This document shows, piece after piece, positions 1 through 8,210 of a stretch of DNA of 42,046 nt (positions are counted from its first letter, which is position 1; each line of letters opens with the position of its first letter). A program made the position numbers and the translations under genes. The stretch is from Teichococcus coralli. Lineage in GTDB: Bacteria; Pseudomonadota; Alphaproteobacteria; Acetobacterales; Acetobacteraceae. Where the stretch lies: assembly GCF_009829925.1 (NCBI RefSeq), contig NZ_SNVJ01000026.1, positions 1-42,046 on the forward strand, read 5' to 3'. Below the pieces are notes generated by a model. That model saw nothing but the letters and a program-made list of their open reading frames with translations. It was not told where the DNA came from and did no database searches.

Positions 1-1
1 C

Positions 2-706
2 CGCCCCGCGCAGGGTCGCCGCGGCCCCGCGCTGCCGCTCGCCGCCCCCCTCGCGCCCGCCGCGCGCAACGCCGCCGCCCTGGCTGCCGGCGCGCAGGAC
101 CTGGCGGCATTGCGGGAAGCCTTGCGCGAGGTGGACACGCCGCTGCGCGACACCGCCACCAACCTGGTCTTCGCCGACGGCAACCCCGCTTCGGGCCTGA
201 TGCTGGTCGGCGAGGCGCCCGGTGCCGACGAGGATCGTCTCGGCCGCCCCTTTGTGGGCCAGTCCGGTCAGTTGCTGGACCGGATGCTGGCCAGCATCGG
301 CCTCGACCGGACGGCCGAGGACCCTTCCCGCGCCTTCTACATCACCAACATCCTGCCCTGGCGGCCGCCCGGCAACCGCACGCCGACGGATGCCGAGATC
401 GCCCTGTTCCTGCCCCTGGTGCTGCGCCACGTCGCGCTGGTGCGGCCGCGCCATGTGCTGCTGCTCGGCGGCGTGTCCGCCAAGGCGCTGCTGAACGCGC
501 GGGAAGGCATCACCCGGCTGCGCGGCCGGTGGCACGCCCTTCCCGAGGAGGCCGGGAGCCTGCCGGCGCTGCCCACCTGGCACCCCGCCTACCTGCTGCG
601 CAATCCGGCAGCCAAGCGCGACTCCTGGGCTGACCTGCTGCTGCTTCGCCGCACCCTTTCCGGCGAGGTCTCCACTTCCCCAGACCGCCTCACGCAAAAT
701 CGATAG
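2..706 (+). CDS. Uracil-DNA glycosylase, family 4-like (5' end outside the window)
   Basis: This enzyme removes uracil from DNA to start base excision repair. The reading frame is open to the left edge, so the true start lies upstream; the TTG at 110 falls inside conserved sequence and is not a likely start. Family signatures are motif A (GEAPGADED, coded near 212-236), the following PFVGQSG segment, a YITN segment, an RPPGNR loop typical of family 4 enzymes, and a C-terminal HPAYLLR motif. No cysteine is present in the roughly 234 visible residues, so the 4Fe-4S cluster of classical family 4 enzymes cannot be formed by this part. The stop is TAG at 704-706, with the transglycosylase gene next on the same strand. 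The superfamily assignment is secure; the exact subfamily is less so. Confidence 0.88.
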   Translation, partial: RPAQGRRGPALPLAAPLAPAARNAAALAAGAQDLAALREALREVDTPLRDTATNLVFADGNPASGLMLVGEAPGADEDRLGRPFVGQSGQLLDRMLASIGLDRTAEDPSRAFYITNILPWRPPGNRTPTDAEIALFLPLVLRHVALVRPRHVLLLGGVSAKALLNAREGITRLRGRWHALPEEAGSLPALPTWHPAYLLRNPAAKRDSWADLLLLRRTLSGEVSTSPDRLTQNR

Positions 707-816
707 TGATTTTCAACTCACGATCATGGGAGAGTAACCCCTTCTCCCTTGAAACGCGATTTGGGCGGCATTTACGGTTGCTCCCCGCTGACGAGACCGT
801 TAACGGCAAGCGGGCC

Positions 817-2670
817 ATGCGAGCGATCTGCACCATGGCCCTGCGTTCACCCGCCCTGGCCTTCGGCCTGGGCTGGGCGGCGTCGCTATGTGCCGGGGCT
901 CAGGTTCCGGCCATGGCGCAACGGGCCGGAGAGACCGCCCCCCTCGAGCGGGCAGTGAACATGCCCCGCCCTCCCCTCCCCGGAGGCGTGGCGGGTCTTC
1001 CGCAACCCCTGGCCCCGTCCGACACGGCGCGGCTGGCCCGCATCTTCGCGCTCCAGCAGCGCGGCGACTTCGCCCTTGCCGCCCAAGAGGCGGAGCGGCT
1101 GGAGGACCGGCGGCTGATGGGCCACGTGCTGGCCAGCCGCTGGCTGCGCCCGGGCGCGCCTGAGCCGTCGGTGGAGGAGCTGTACGGCTGGCTCGCCGAG
1201 TATCCGGATCATCCGGAGGCGCGCGCCATCCATGCGATGCTGCGCGGCCGCCTGCCGCGCAACGCCCCCTACCCGCCCGCGCCGCCGGACGAATCCCTTT
1301 CCGCCGAGACCGATGTGGTGCCGGAGGAGCGCGAGCCGCCGGCGCGCGGCGTCAGCCGCGATGCCCGCCTGGACCGCCTGGTGCATGGCCGCGCCGCCGA
1401 GGGCGACCTGAACGGCGCCCTTTCCGCCGTCACGCAGGCGGCCAGCGGCAGCTACGCCGCGCTGCTGCGCGGCGAGGTGGCGCTCGCCGCCTTCCAGAAG
1501 GGCCGCGACGAGGAAGCCTGGCGCATCGCCTCCGAGGTCGCCAAGCAGCACCCGCAGCTCGCGCATCCCGCCTTTGTCGCCGGCCTCGCCGCCTGGGGCA
1601 GCGGCCGGCCCGAACGCGCGCTGACCGCCTTCGAAAGCGCCGCCCGCGCCGAGGTCGCCGCTCCCGCCTTGCGGGCTGCCGCCGCCTTCTGGACGGCGCG
1701 CGCGGCCATCCGCACCCGCCGGCCGCAGCTCTACGTGCCCTGGATGCTGCAGGCGGCCCAGGAGCCGCGCACCTTCTACGGCCTGGTGGCCCGCAGGGTG
1801 CTCGGCCTCGCGCCCGGCTTCGCCTGGGAGCGGGAGGTCGCCGGCACCGCGGAGGGCGCCGCCCTCGCGGAGACCGCCGCCGGCTGGCGTGCCCTGGCCC
1901 TGCTGCAGGCCGGCCAGCGCGAGCTGGCGGAACAGGAACTGCGCGCCCTCTGGCCGATCGCGCAGGGCAATCCCGGCGTGCTGCGCGGCATGCTGGCGGT
2001 CGCGCGCGAGGCGGGCATGACCGACCTCGCCTCGCAGGTGGCCGCGCTGGTGCAGACCACCGATGGCCGCCCGCGCGACTTCGACCGCTTTCCGCTGCCG
2101 CGGCTGGAGCCGCTCTCCGGCTTCCGTGCCAACCCGGCGTTGCTCTACGCCCTCGCGCTGCAGGAATCGCGCTTCGATGCGAAGGCGGTTTCCCCGGCCG
2201 GGGCGCGCGGGCTGATGCAGATCATGCCCGCCACGGCTGCCTATATCGTCGGCGATCCCAGCCTGCGGGGATCGGCCGGGCTGAAGCGCCTGCATGATCC
2301 CGCCTTCTCGCTGGAGCTGGCGCAGCGCTACCTGCACCACCTCACGGCGCGCGAGGTGGTGGATGGCGACCTGATCCGGCTCCTGGCCGCCTACAACAAC
2401 GGCCCCGGCAACGTCGCGCGCTGGGCACCGAACCTGCGCCACCAGGACGATCCCTTCCTGTTCGTCGAGTCCATCCCGGTGGACGAGACGCGCACCTTCG
2501 TGCAGCGCGTGCTGACCTACAGCTGGATCTATGCCAGCCGCCTGGGCCTGCCCGCACCCAGCCTCGACGCCCTGGCGAGCGGCGAGTTCCCCCGCTTCGG
2601 AAGCCCGCCGCTGGAACTTGCGGAGCAGCCGCCGCTGCCGCGGGCCAGCACGCGCACGGCGTCGCGCTGA
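817..2670 (+). CDS. Soluble lytic murein transglycosylase (SLT domain)
   Basis: Periplasmic enzyme that cleaves the MurNAc-GlcNAc bond of peptidoglycan, forming 1,6-anhydro-MurNAc. From the ATG at 817 the protein has 617 residues: a hydrophobic signal peptide ending near AMAQ, a long alanine-rich helical superhelix region like the U/L domains of Slt70, and a C-terminal SLT domain from about residue 430. The catalytic glutamate is E450 in the LQESRFD segment, followed by GLMQIMPATA and LLAAYNNGPGNV, all classic SLT motifs. A GTG at 706 would extend the frame by 37 residues, but that stretch is AT-richer, lacks coding character and would hide the signal peptide. An ATG at 835 is also possible. 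It follows the glycosylase gene after a 110-base gap. Confidence 0.9.
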   Translation: MRAICTMALRSPALAFGLGWAASLCAGAQVPAMAQRAGETAPLERAVNMPRPPLPGGVAGLPQPLAPSDTARLARIFALQQRGDFALAAQEAERLEDRRLMGHVLASRWLRPGAPEPSVEELYGWLAEYPDHPEARAIHAMLRGRLPRNAPYPPAPPDESLSAETDVVPEEREPPARGVSRDARLDRLVHGRAAEGDLNGALSAVTQAASGSYAALLRGEVALAAFQKGRDEEAWRIASEVAKQHPQLAHPAFVAGLAAWGSGRPERALTAFESAARAEVAAPALRAAAAFWTARAAIRTRRPQLYVPWMLQAAQEPRTFYGLVARRVLGLAPGFAWEREVAGTAEGAALAETAAGWRALALLQAGQRELAEQELRALWPIAQGNPGVLRGMLAVAREAGMTDLASQVAALVQTTDGRPRDFDRFPLPRLEPLSGFRANPALLYALALQESRFDAKAVSPAGARGLMQIMPATAAYIVGDPSLRGSAGLKRLHDPAFSLELAQRYLHHLTAREVVDGDLIRLLAAYNNGPGNVARWAPNLRHQDDPFLFVESIPVDETRTFVQRVLTYSWIYASRLGLPAPSLDALASGEFPRFGSPPLELAEQPPLPRASTRTASR

Positions 2671-3074
2671 GGCGCCACTTCGGGCGGATCCCGCTCAGGG
2701 AATCATCTGGCCGGGTGGGGATGCTCCTCGAAAGCAGAAGCTGGTGGCCTGATCGCAAAGTCCTCCGGACTTCAGGATCAGGGCGGCAGGCCTTGTTTTC
2801 AGGGGCCCGCCGGTCCGCTGCGTTCATGGATGGTCCCACGAACTTCGCGGGCAGGACACAAAGCGCCTGAAGCGAGACAGCGAGCGGAAGTCGCTCCTGC
2901 CGGCTTTCCTGGTTGCCGGCCCGCGAGGCCGGCCGGCACATTCCACCCGGTGAGACACAGCGTAAAAAAAGACCGTTGTTGCAAGCGCTCTACCTGCGCG
3001 GCAATTTGCCGGCATCTCCATCGCCGTTCCGGGCTTCCTGACGCCCTCCGCGGCTTCGCAAGGATCGCCGCCGC
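2671..3074. other. 404-base gene-free interval before the hybrid kinase
   Basis: I see no convincing gene here. It holds one copy of a dispersed repeat (2701-2733), a short perfect hairpin (2758-2772: six-base arms, loop TCC) and an eight-base inverted repeat with a nine-base loop (2914-2921 / 2931-2938). The AT-richer patch around 2960-2975 with a run of seven A could belong to the promoter of the kinase operon, but no clear -35/-10 pair is visible. Confidence 0.5.
2701..2733 (+). repeat. Dispersed intergenic repeat, copy A
   Basis: This 33-base stretch matches 33439-33471 at 27 of 33 positions without gaps, in the same orientation. The shared core is CGGGTG, two variable bases, GATGCTC, one variable base, TCGAAA. 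Both copies are between genes. It lies 30 bases past the transglycosylase stop. The family may be a REP-like or terminator-associated element; that is inference. Confidence 0.55.
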
Positions 3075-5591
3075 ATGGTCAGCCCGCTCAGCCGGACCGG
3101 CCTCGTCACACTGATCGCGACCGCCACCGTCCTGTTGCTGTTTCTGGGAGGCGGTGCCTTCGCCCTCCGCGTTCTTGAGGATACCCGCGAACAGCGTGCG
3201 GCAGTGAACACCAGCTACGCCATCATGGCGAGCCTGCTGGAGCTGCGCAGCGACATCCACGAGGTGACCGTGGCGCGCGACCTGGTGCTGCTCGGCACGC
3301 CGGAGCCGTACCGCCACACCATGCTCGCGGCCCGCGAGCGGATCGTCAGCGACATGGCGGCCCTGGAGGAGGCGGCGCAGAGCGATGCGCAGCAGCAGAC
3401 CGTGCTGCCGCAGCTCCGGCGCGGCGTCGCCGCCATGCTCACCCGGCTGGAGCGCACCCTCGGCTTCGCCGGGCGCGGCGACGCGGTGGACCTCCTGCTT
3501 CTGATCCGCGAGGCGGCCGCCGAACGCATGCGCCTCCTGCGGATGACCGACCAGATGATCGCCTGGGAACGCGCCGACCTGGAGGCCTCCAACAGCGTCT
3601 ACACGGTGCGGGTGCGGCAGGCGCGCGCCATCATTCCCGTGACCTTTGTCGCCGCCGTGCTGTTCGCGCTCGCCGCGCTCTGGAGCCTGCACCGCTATCG
3701 CCACAGCAGCGCCGAACGCTATGCCGCGCTGGAGGATTCGAAGCGCGCGACCGAGGCGGCGAATGCGGCGCTGACCGAGAACCGCAGCCGCCTGCAATCC
3801 ATCCTCGACCATGCCAGCGACCCGATCCTGCTGCTGAGCGGCGCGGATCAGGTGCAGCTCGCCAATGCCGCCGCCGCCGATCAGTTCGGCCTGCCGCTCA
3901 CCGACGTCATCGGCCAGCCCATCCGCGCCTTCATCCCCGCCTTCGGCCAGCCGCAGCGCGAGGTGGAGGCGCACCGCGCGGACGGCAGCGTCTTTCCGGC
4001 GGAGCTGTCCATCGGCCGGTACGAGCAGGACGGCGAGCGCGGCTGCGTCTGCGTCCTGCGCGACGTGACCGAGCGGCGGCGCCTCGACTCGATGAAGAAC
4101 GAGTTCGTCTCCACCGTCAGCCACGAGCTGCGCACGCCGCTGACCTCCATCCGCGCCGCGCTCGGCCTAGTCACCGGCGGCGCCGCCGGCGCGCTGCCGC
4201 AGCCGGCGGGCGAGCTGCTGGGCATCGCGCACAAGAACGCCGAACGCCTGGTGCTGCTGGTCAACGATATCCTCGACATCGAGAAGATGGAGGCGGGCCG
4301 GTTGGAGTTCCGGCGCGAGCGGATCTCGGCCCGGCAGCTGCTGGAGCAGGCGGTGGAGGCGAACCGCGCCTATGCCGGCCAGTTCGGCCTGCGCCTGGAG
4401 GTCGCCGGCGACCCGGAAGCCGATGCCGAGGTCTACGCCGATGCCCCGCGCATCCAGCAGGTGCTGGCCAACCTCCTCTCCAACGCGGCCAAGTTCTCGC
4501 CCGCCGGCAGCGCGGTCGAGGTCAGCCTGGGGGTGAACGCGGGCAGCGCCGTGTTCCGCGTGCGCGACCGCGGCCCCGGCATCCCCGAGGCCTTCCGCGG
4601 CCGCATCTTCCAGCGCTTCGCCCAGGCGGATTCCAGCGATGTCCGGCAGAAGGGCGGCACCGGTCTCGGCCTCGCCATCAGCCGCGCCATTGTCGAGCAC
4701 CACGCGGGCAGCATCGGCTTCGAGGATGCGGAGGGCGGCGGCACCTGCTTCCACTTCTCCCTCCCCCGCCTCGTCGAGCGGCTGCCCGTCGCGCCGGCCG
4801 CGTCCGGCCAGAAGCGCCGCGTGCTGATCGTGGAGGACGACGCCGACGTCGCCCGGCTGCTGCAGATGATGCTCGCGCAGCACGGCTGGGAGGGGCACGT
4901 CGCGCATGATGCGGCGGAGGCCTTCGCGCAGCTCGACCGCCAGCGCTTCGACGCCCTGACGCTGGACCTGATGCTGCCGGACGACGACGGGCTCTCCGTG
5001 CTGCGGCGGCTGCGCCAGCGGCCTGAAGGGCGCGGGCTGCCGGTTGTCGTGGTTTCCGCCATCGCCGACCAGCGGCGGCGCGCACTGAACGGCGATGCGA
5101 TGGGCGTGGTGGACTGGCTGGACAAGCCGATCGACCAGGGCCGCCTGCGGGAGGCGCTGCACCAGGCCTTGCGCGCCAGCGCCAGTGGCGGCGCGGAGGA
5201 AGGCCCCGCCCGCGTCCTGCATGTGGAGGACGATGACGACATCCGGCACGTGGTCTCGGCCGTGATGGGGGACGAGGCGCAGATGCAGCCGGCGCGCAGC
5301 CTCGCCGAGGCGCGGGCGGCGCTGGCGGCGGGAACACGCTTCGCCCTCGTGATCATCGATCTCGGCCTGCCCGACGGCAGCGGCTTCGACCTGCTGCCGG
5401 ACATCCAGGCCCTGCGCCCCACGCCGCCGGTGCTGATCTTCTCCGCCAGCGACACCGATGCCCGCATGGCCCGTCACGCCGCGGCCACCCTGGTGAAGAG
5501 CCGCACCGAGAACCGCCTCCTGCACGACACCATCCGCCACCTCATCGAGGCGGCTCCCCATGCCGGCCCCGCGAAGGAGACCGCCCTGTGA
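3075..5591 (+). CDS. Hybrid sensor histidine kinase with CHASE3-like, PAS, HisKA, HATPase and two receiver domains
   Basis: Inner-membrane sensor that starts the phosphorelay formed with the next two genes. The protein is 838 residues. Transmembrane segments lie at about 9-31 and 185-205 and enclose a roughly 150-residue helical periplasmic region resembling CHASE3. A PAS domain covers about 235-330. The phosphoacceptor is H350 in the VSHELRTPL box, and the ATP-binding domain (about 455-560) shows the N box (NLLSNAAK), DRGPGIP and GTGLGLAI motifs. Receiver 1 has D631 (DLMLPDDDG) and receiver 2 has D762 (DLGLPDGSG); both keep acidic pockets. The stop overlaps the start of the next gene as GTGA, indicating translational coupling. 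The signal sensed is unknown. Confidence 0.92.
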   Translation: MVSPLSRTGLVTLIATATVLLLFLGGGAFALRVLEDTREQRAAVNTSYAIMASLLELRSDIHEVTVARDLVLLGTPEPYRHTMLAARERIVSDMAALEEAAQSDAQQQTVLPQLRRGVAAMLTRLERTLGFAGRGDAVDLLLLIREAAAERMRLLRMTDQMIAWERADLEASNSVYTVRVRQARAIIPVTFVAAVLFALAALWSLHRYRHSSAERYAALEDSKRATEAANAALTENRSRLQSILDHASDPILLLSGADQVQLANAAAADQFGLPLTDVIGQPIRAFIPAFGQPQREVEAHRADGSVFPAELSIGRYEQDGERGCVCVLRDVTERRRLDSMKNEFVSTVSHELRTPLTSIRAALGLVTGGAAGALPQPAGELLGIAHKNAERLVLLVNDILDIEKMEAGRLEFRRERISARQLLEQAVEANRAYAGQFGLRLEVAGDPEADAEVYADAPRIQQVLANLLSNAAKFSPAGSAVEVSLGVNAGSAVFRVRDRGPGIPEAFRGRIFQRFAQADSSDVRQKGGTGLGLAISRAIVEHHAGSIGFEDAEGGGTCFHFSLPRLVERLPVAPAASGQKRRVLIVEDDADVARLLQMMLAQHGWEGHVAHDAAEAFAQLDRQRFDALTLDLMLPDDDGLSVLRRLRQRPEGRGLPVVVVSAIADQRRRALNGDAMGVVDWLDKPIDQGRLREALHQALRASASGGAEEGPARVLHVEDDDDIRHVVSAVMGDEAQMQPARSLAEARAALAAGTRFALVIIDLGLPDGSGFDLLPDIQALRPTPPVLIFSASDTDARMARHAAATLVKSRTENRLLHDTIRHLIEAAPHAGPAKETAL

Positions 5592-5980
5592 GCGAGAGCG
5601 CGCTGACCCGCATCCTCTACGTCGAGGACGACGGCGACATCCGCACCGTCGCCAGCTTCGCGCTGAAGGCGGTCGGCGGCTTCACGGTGGAAGCCTGCGC
5701 CTCGGGCGAGGAAGCCCTCGCGCGCGCGGAAGGCTTCGCGCCGCAACTGGTGCTGCTCGACGTGATGATGCCGGGAATGGATGGTCCCACCACGCTGGAG
5801 CGGCTGCGCGCCCTCCCTGGGATGGCCGAGGTGCCCGCGGTGTTCATGACCGCCAAGGTGCAGCCGCAGGAGATCACGCGCTACCGCGAGCTCGGCAGCC
5901 TCGACGTCATTTCCAAGCCCTTCGACCCGATGACCCTTTCCGCCAGCGTCCGCCATATCTGGGCCGGCCGTCATGGTTGA
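5588..5980 (+). CDS. Stand-alone receiver-domain response regulator
   Basis: A 130-residue CheY-like protein with no output domain. It has the acidic pair in YVEDD, the phosphorylation site D58 in LLDVMMPGMDG, the MTA switch segment and the ISKPFD lysine loop, so it should accept and pass on phosphate. The GTG start at 5588 overlaps the kinase stop, and its own stop (5978-5980) overlaps the ATG of the next gene by eight bases. This position between a hybrid kinase and an Hpt-containing protein suggests a shuttle role in a multistep phosphorelay, or action through protein-protein contact. Confidence 0.92.
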   Translation: MSESALTRILYVEDDGDIRTVASFALKAVGGFTVEACASGEEALARAEGFAPQLVLLDVMMPGMDGPTTLERLRALPGMAEVPAVFMTAKVQPQEITRYRELGSLDVISKPFDPMTLSASVRHIWAGRHG

Positions 5981-7598
5981 GATGCTGGCGCCGGAGGCCG
6001 AGCTTCATGCCGCCATGCAGCGCCTGCGGGCCGATGGGATCCGGCGTCTCGGCGACCGTGTGCGCGACCTCACCGCCTTCTGGGAGGCGCTCTCCCGCCG
6101 CCCGTGGGACGCGGCGACGCGCGCCGGCATCGCCGACCTGGCGGGGGCAGCGCACCAGCTGGCGGGTGCCGGCGGCACCTTCGGCCTGCCCGCCGTCTCC
6201 ACCGCCGCGGCACCATTGGAGCTGCTGCTGCGCGGCCTCAGCGGCAGCCCGGAGCCGGACAGCGAGCGGTTGCACCAGGCGGAGCAGCTTGTGGCGGCGC
6301 TTGGGGCGGCCTGGGAGGCGGGCGGCGCCGCTTCCGGCTCCACCGAGCTTCATCCCGCCCCCGTCTCGGCGGCCGAGGCGGGCGAACCGGTCCTGCTTTG
6401 CGCGCCCGCTGGCGGCCAGGCGGAGCTGCGGAGCCTGCTGGGCAGCCTGGGCTACACGGTGCGTTGCGGCGGCGACGAGAGCGGGCCGGCCGCGTTGCCG
6501 GAGGGCCCCCTGGTCGCGGCCGTGGTTGACGACGCGCTGCCCGACGGGTTGGGCACCTGCCGCAGCATCGCCGGCCGGTGCCCCATCATCCTCCTGACGG
6601 AGGACACCGGCTTCCCCGCCCGGCTCGCGGCCGCCCGCGCCGGGGTGGAGGCGGTCGTGCCCAAGCCGCTCGAAAGCAACGAGCTGGCCGACTGGCTGGA
6701 CCAGTTCGCCGGGGTGCGGACGGAAAGCCACGCCTCGATCCTGATCGTGGATGACGATCCGCTGCTGGCGGAAGCCTATGCCATGGCGCTGCGCCAGGCG
6801 GGCATGCAGGTCACCGCCCTCTCCGAGCCCGGGCGAACCCTGGAAGCGATCGCGACAGCGACGCCCGACCTGATCGTGATGGACCTGCAGATGCCAGGGA
6901 TCGACGGCATCGAGCTGGCGCGCGTCATTCGCCAGACGCGGCGGCACCTGTCGCTCCCGGTGCTGTTCCTTTCGGCCGAGCGGGACGCCGCCCGCCAGCT
7001 CCTGGCCCGCCGGCTGGGCGGTGACGACTTCATCCCCAAGCCGGTGGATCTCGGCCAGCTGGTGACGCTGGTGCGGCTGCGCGCCGAGCGCGCGCGGGCG
7101 CTGCGCGCGGTGATGGAGACCGACAGCCTCACCGGCCTGCTCAACCACGCCCGTTTCAAGGAACGGCTGGGGCTGGAGATCGGGCGCAGCCGGCGCGACG
7201 GCACGACGCTGAGCCTGGTGCTGCTCGACCTTGACCACTTCAAGCAGATCAACGACCAGCACGGCCACCTGATGGGGGACCGGGTGATCCGAAGCCTGGC
7301 CCGGAGCCTGCAGAAGCGGCTGCGGCGGACGGACGTGATCGGCCGCTACGGCGGGGAGGAGTTCGCCGTGCTGCTGCTCGGCACGGCGCCGGATGCGGCA
7401 CGCAAGGTGATCGACCAGATCCGCACGCGCTTCTCCGCCCTTGCCTTCGACACCGAGCGAAGCCGCTTCTCCGTCACCTTCAGCGCCGGCATCGCCGGCC
7501 GCGAGGAGGGAGCGACGGCGGAGGCCATGATTTCCGCCGCCGACGCCGCCCTCTACGCCGCCAAGCGCGCCGGCCGGAACTGCAGCCGGCTGGCCTGA
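5973..7598 (+). CDS. Hpt / pseudo-receiver / receiver / GGEEF diguanylate cyclase
   Basis: A 541-residue cytoplasmic output protein that probably makes cyclic di-GMP. Domains in order: an Hpt domain at about 1-110 with candidate phospho-histidine H61 (AAHQLAGAGGTFG); a degenerate receiver at about 135-245 that keeps a VVDDALPDG segment and a PKP lysine but has lost the N-terminal acidic pair; an intact receiver with D304 (MDLQMPGIDG) and the IVDDD pocket; and a GGDEF domain with signature GGEEF at 460-464. An RxxD inhibitory site occupies R451-D454, five residues before the signature, so product feedback is expected. The Hpt could take phosphate from the hybrid kinase receivers and pass it to D304. 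The start overlaps the preceding gene by eight bases. Confidence 0.9.
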   Translation: MVEMLAPEAELHAAMQRLRADGIRRLGDRVRDLTAFWEALSRRPWDAATRAGIADLAGAAHQLAGAGGTFGLPAVSTAAAPLELLLRGLSGSPEPDSERLHQAEQLVAALGAAWEAGGAASGSTELHPAPVSAAEAGEPVLLCAPAGGQAELRSLLGSLGYTVRCGGDESGPAALPEGPLVAAVVDDALPDGLGTCRSIAGRCPIILLTEDTGFPARLAAARAGVEAVVPKPLESNELADWLDQFAGVRTESHASILIVDDDPLLAEAYAMALRQAGMQVTALSEPGRTLEAIATATPDLIVMDLQMPGIDGIELARVIRQTRRHLSLPVLFLSAERDAARQLLARRLGGDDFIPKPVDLGQLVTLVRLRAERARALRAVMETDSLTGLLNHARFKERLGLEIGRSRRDGTTLSLVLLDLDHFKQINDQHGHLMGDRVIRSLARSLQKRLRRTDVIGRYGGEEFAVLLLGTAPDAARKVIDQIRTRFSALAFDTERSRFSVTFSAGIAGREEGATAEAMISAADAALYAAKRAGRNCSRLA

Positions 7599-7666
7599 CG
7601 CGAGCGGGGTTCCATTCCCGCCCGCCGTGCCGCTACATCCCCGCGGAGCCGCGGAAAGGACCTGCC

Positions 7667-8206
7667 ATGCCGATCGACGAATCCCTGCGCTTCGTGCCGG
7701 TCTCCATCGCCGTCCTGACGGTGTCCGACACGCGCGACCTCGCCAGCGACCGTTCCGGCCAGACCCTCGCCGAACGGATCGAGGCCGCCGGCCACCGGCT
7801 GCACTCCCGGCGGATCGTCCGGGACGAGCCGGAGGCCATCGAGGCCGTGCTGCGTGCCTGGGTGGCCGACCCGGAGGTGGATGTCGGCATCACCACCGGC
7901 GGCACCGGCATCACCGGCCGCGACGTGACGCCCGAAGCCTTCGAGCGCGTGCTGGAGAAGCGGATCGAGGGCTTCGGCGAGCTGTTCCGGATGCTCAGCT
8001 ACCAGAAGATCGGCACCTCCACGATCCAGTCCCGCGCGCTGGGCGGCGTGGCCGGCGGCACCTACCTCTTCGCCCTGCCCGGCTCCACCGGTGCGGTGAA
8101 GGATGGCTGGGACGACATCCTTCGCTTCCAGCTCGATGCCCGGCACAAGCCCTGCAACCTGGTCGAGCTGATGCCGCGCCTGCAGGAGCACCTGCGCGCC
8201 GGCTAG
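7667..8206 (+). CDS. moaB: Molybdenum cofactor biosynthesis protein B (MoaB/MogA family)
   Basis: A 179-residue member of the MoaB/Mog fold that takes part in the late, molybdopterin-adenylylating side of molybdenum cofactor synthesis; MogA has that activity, and MoaB is often its equivalent in bacteria lacking MogA. The N-terminal VLTVSDTRD segment and the glycine-rich TTGGTGITGRDVTPEA segment are diagnostic, as is the later PGSTGAVKDGWD segment. The ATG at 7667 follows a GGAAAGGA ribosome-binding site. No other moa/moe gene is in the window. It ends four bases before the end of the converging AsmA gene. Confidence 0.92.
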   Translation: MPIDESLRFVPVSIAVLTVSDTRDLASDRSGQTLAERIEAAGHRLHSRRIVRDEPEAIEAVLRAWVADPEVDVGITTGGTGITGRDVTPEAFERVLEKRIEGFGELFRMLSYQKIGTSTIQSRALGGVAGGTYLFALPGSTGAVKDGWDDILRFQLDARHKPCNLVELMPRLQEHLRAG

Positions 8207-8210
8207 GACT

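Noticed and set aside
728..748. GGGAGA / TCTCCC hairpin after the first gene as a terminator
   Set aside because: Only six base pairs with a nine-base loop and just one to two T after it; too weak to list as a feature.
706..816. GTG at 706 as the start of the lytic transglycosylase
   Set aside because: No ribosome-binding site, AT-richer non-coding composition, and the signal peptide begins only at 817.
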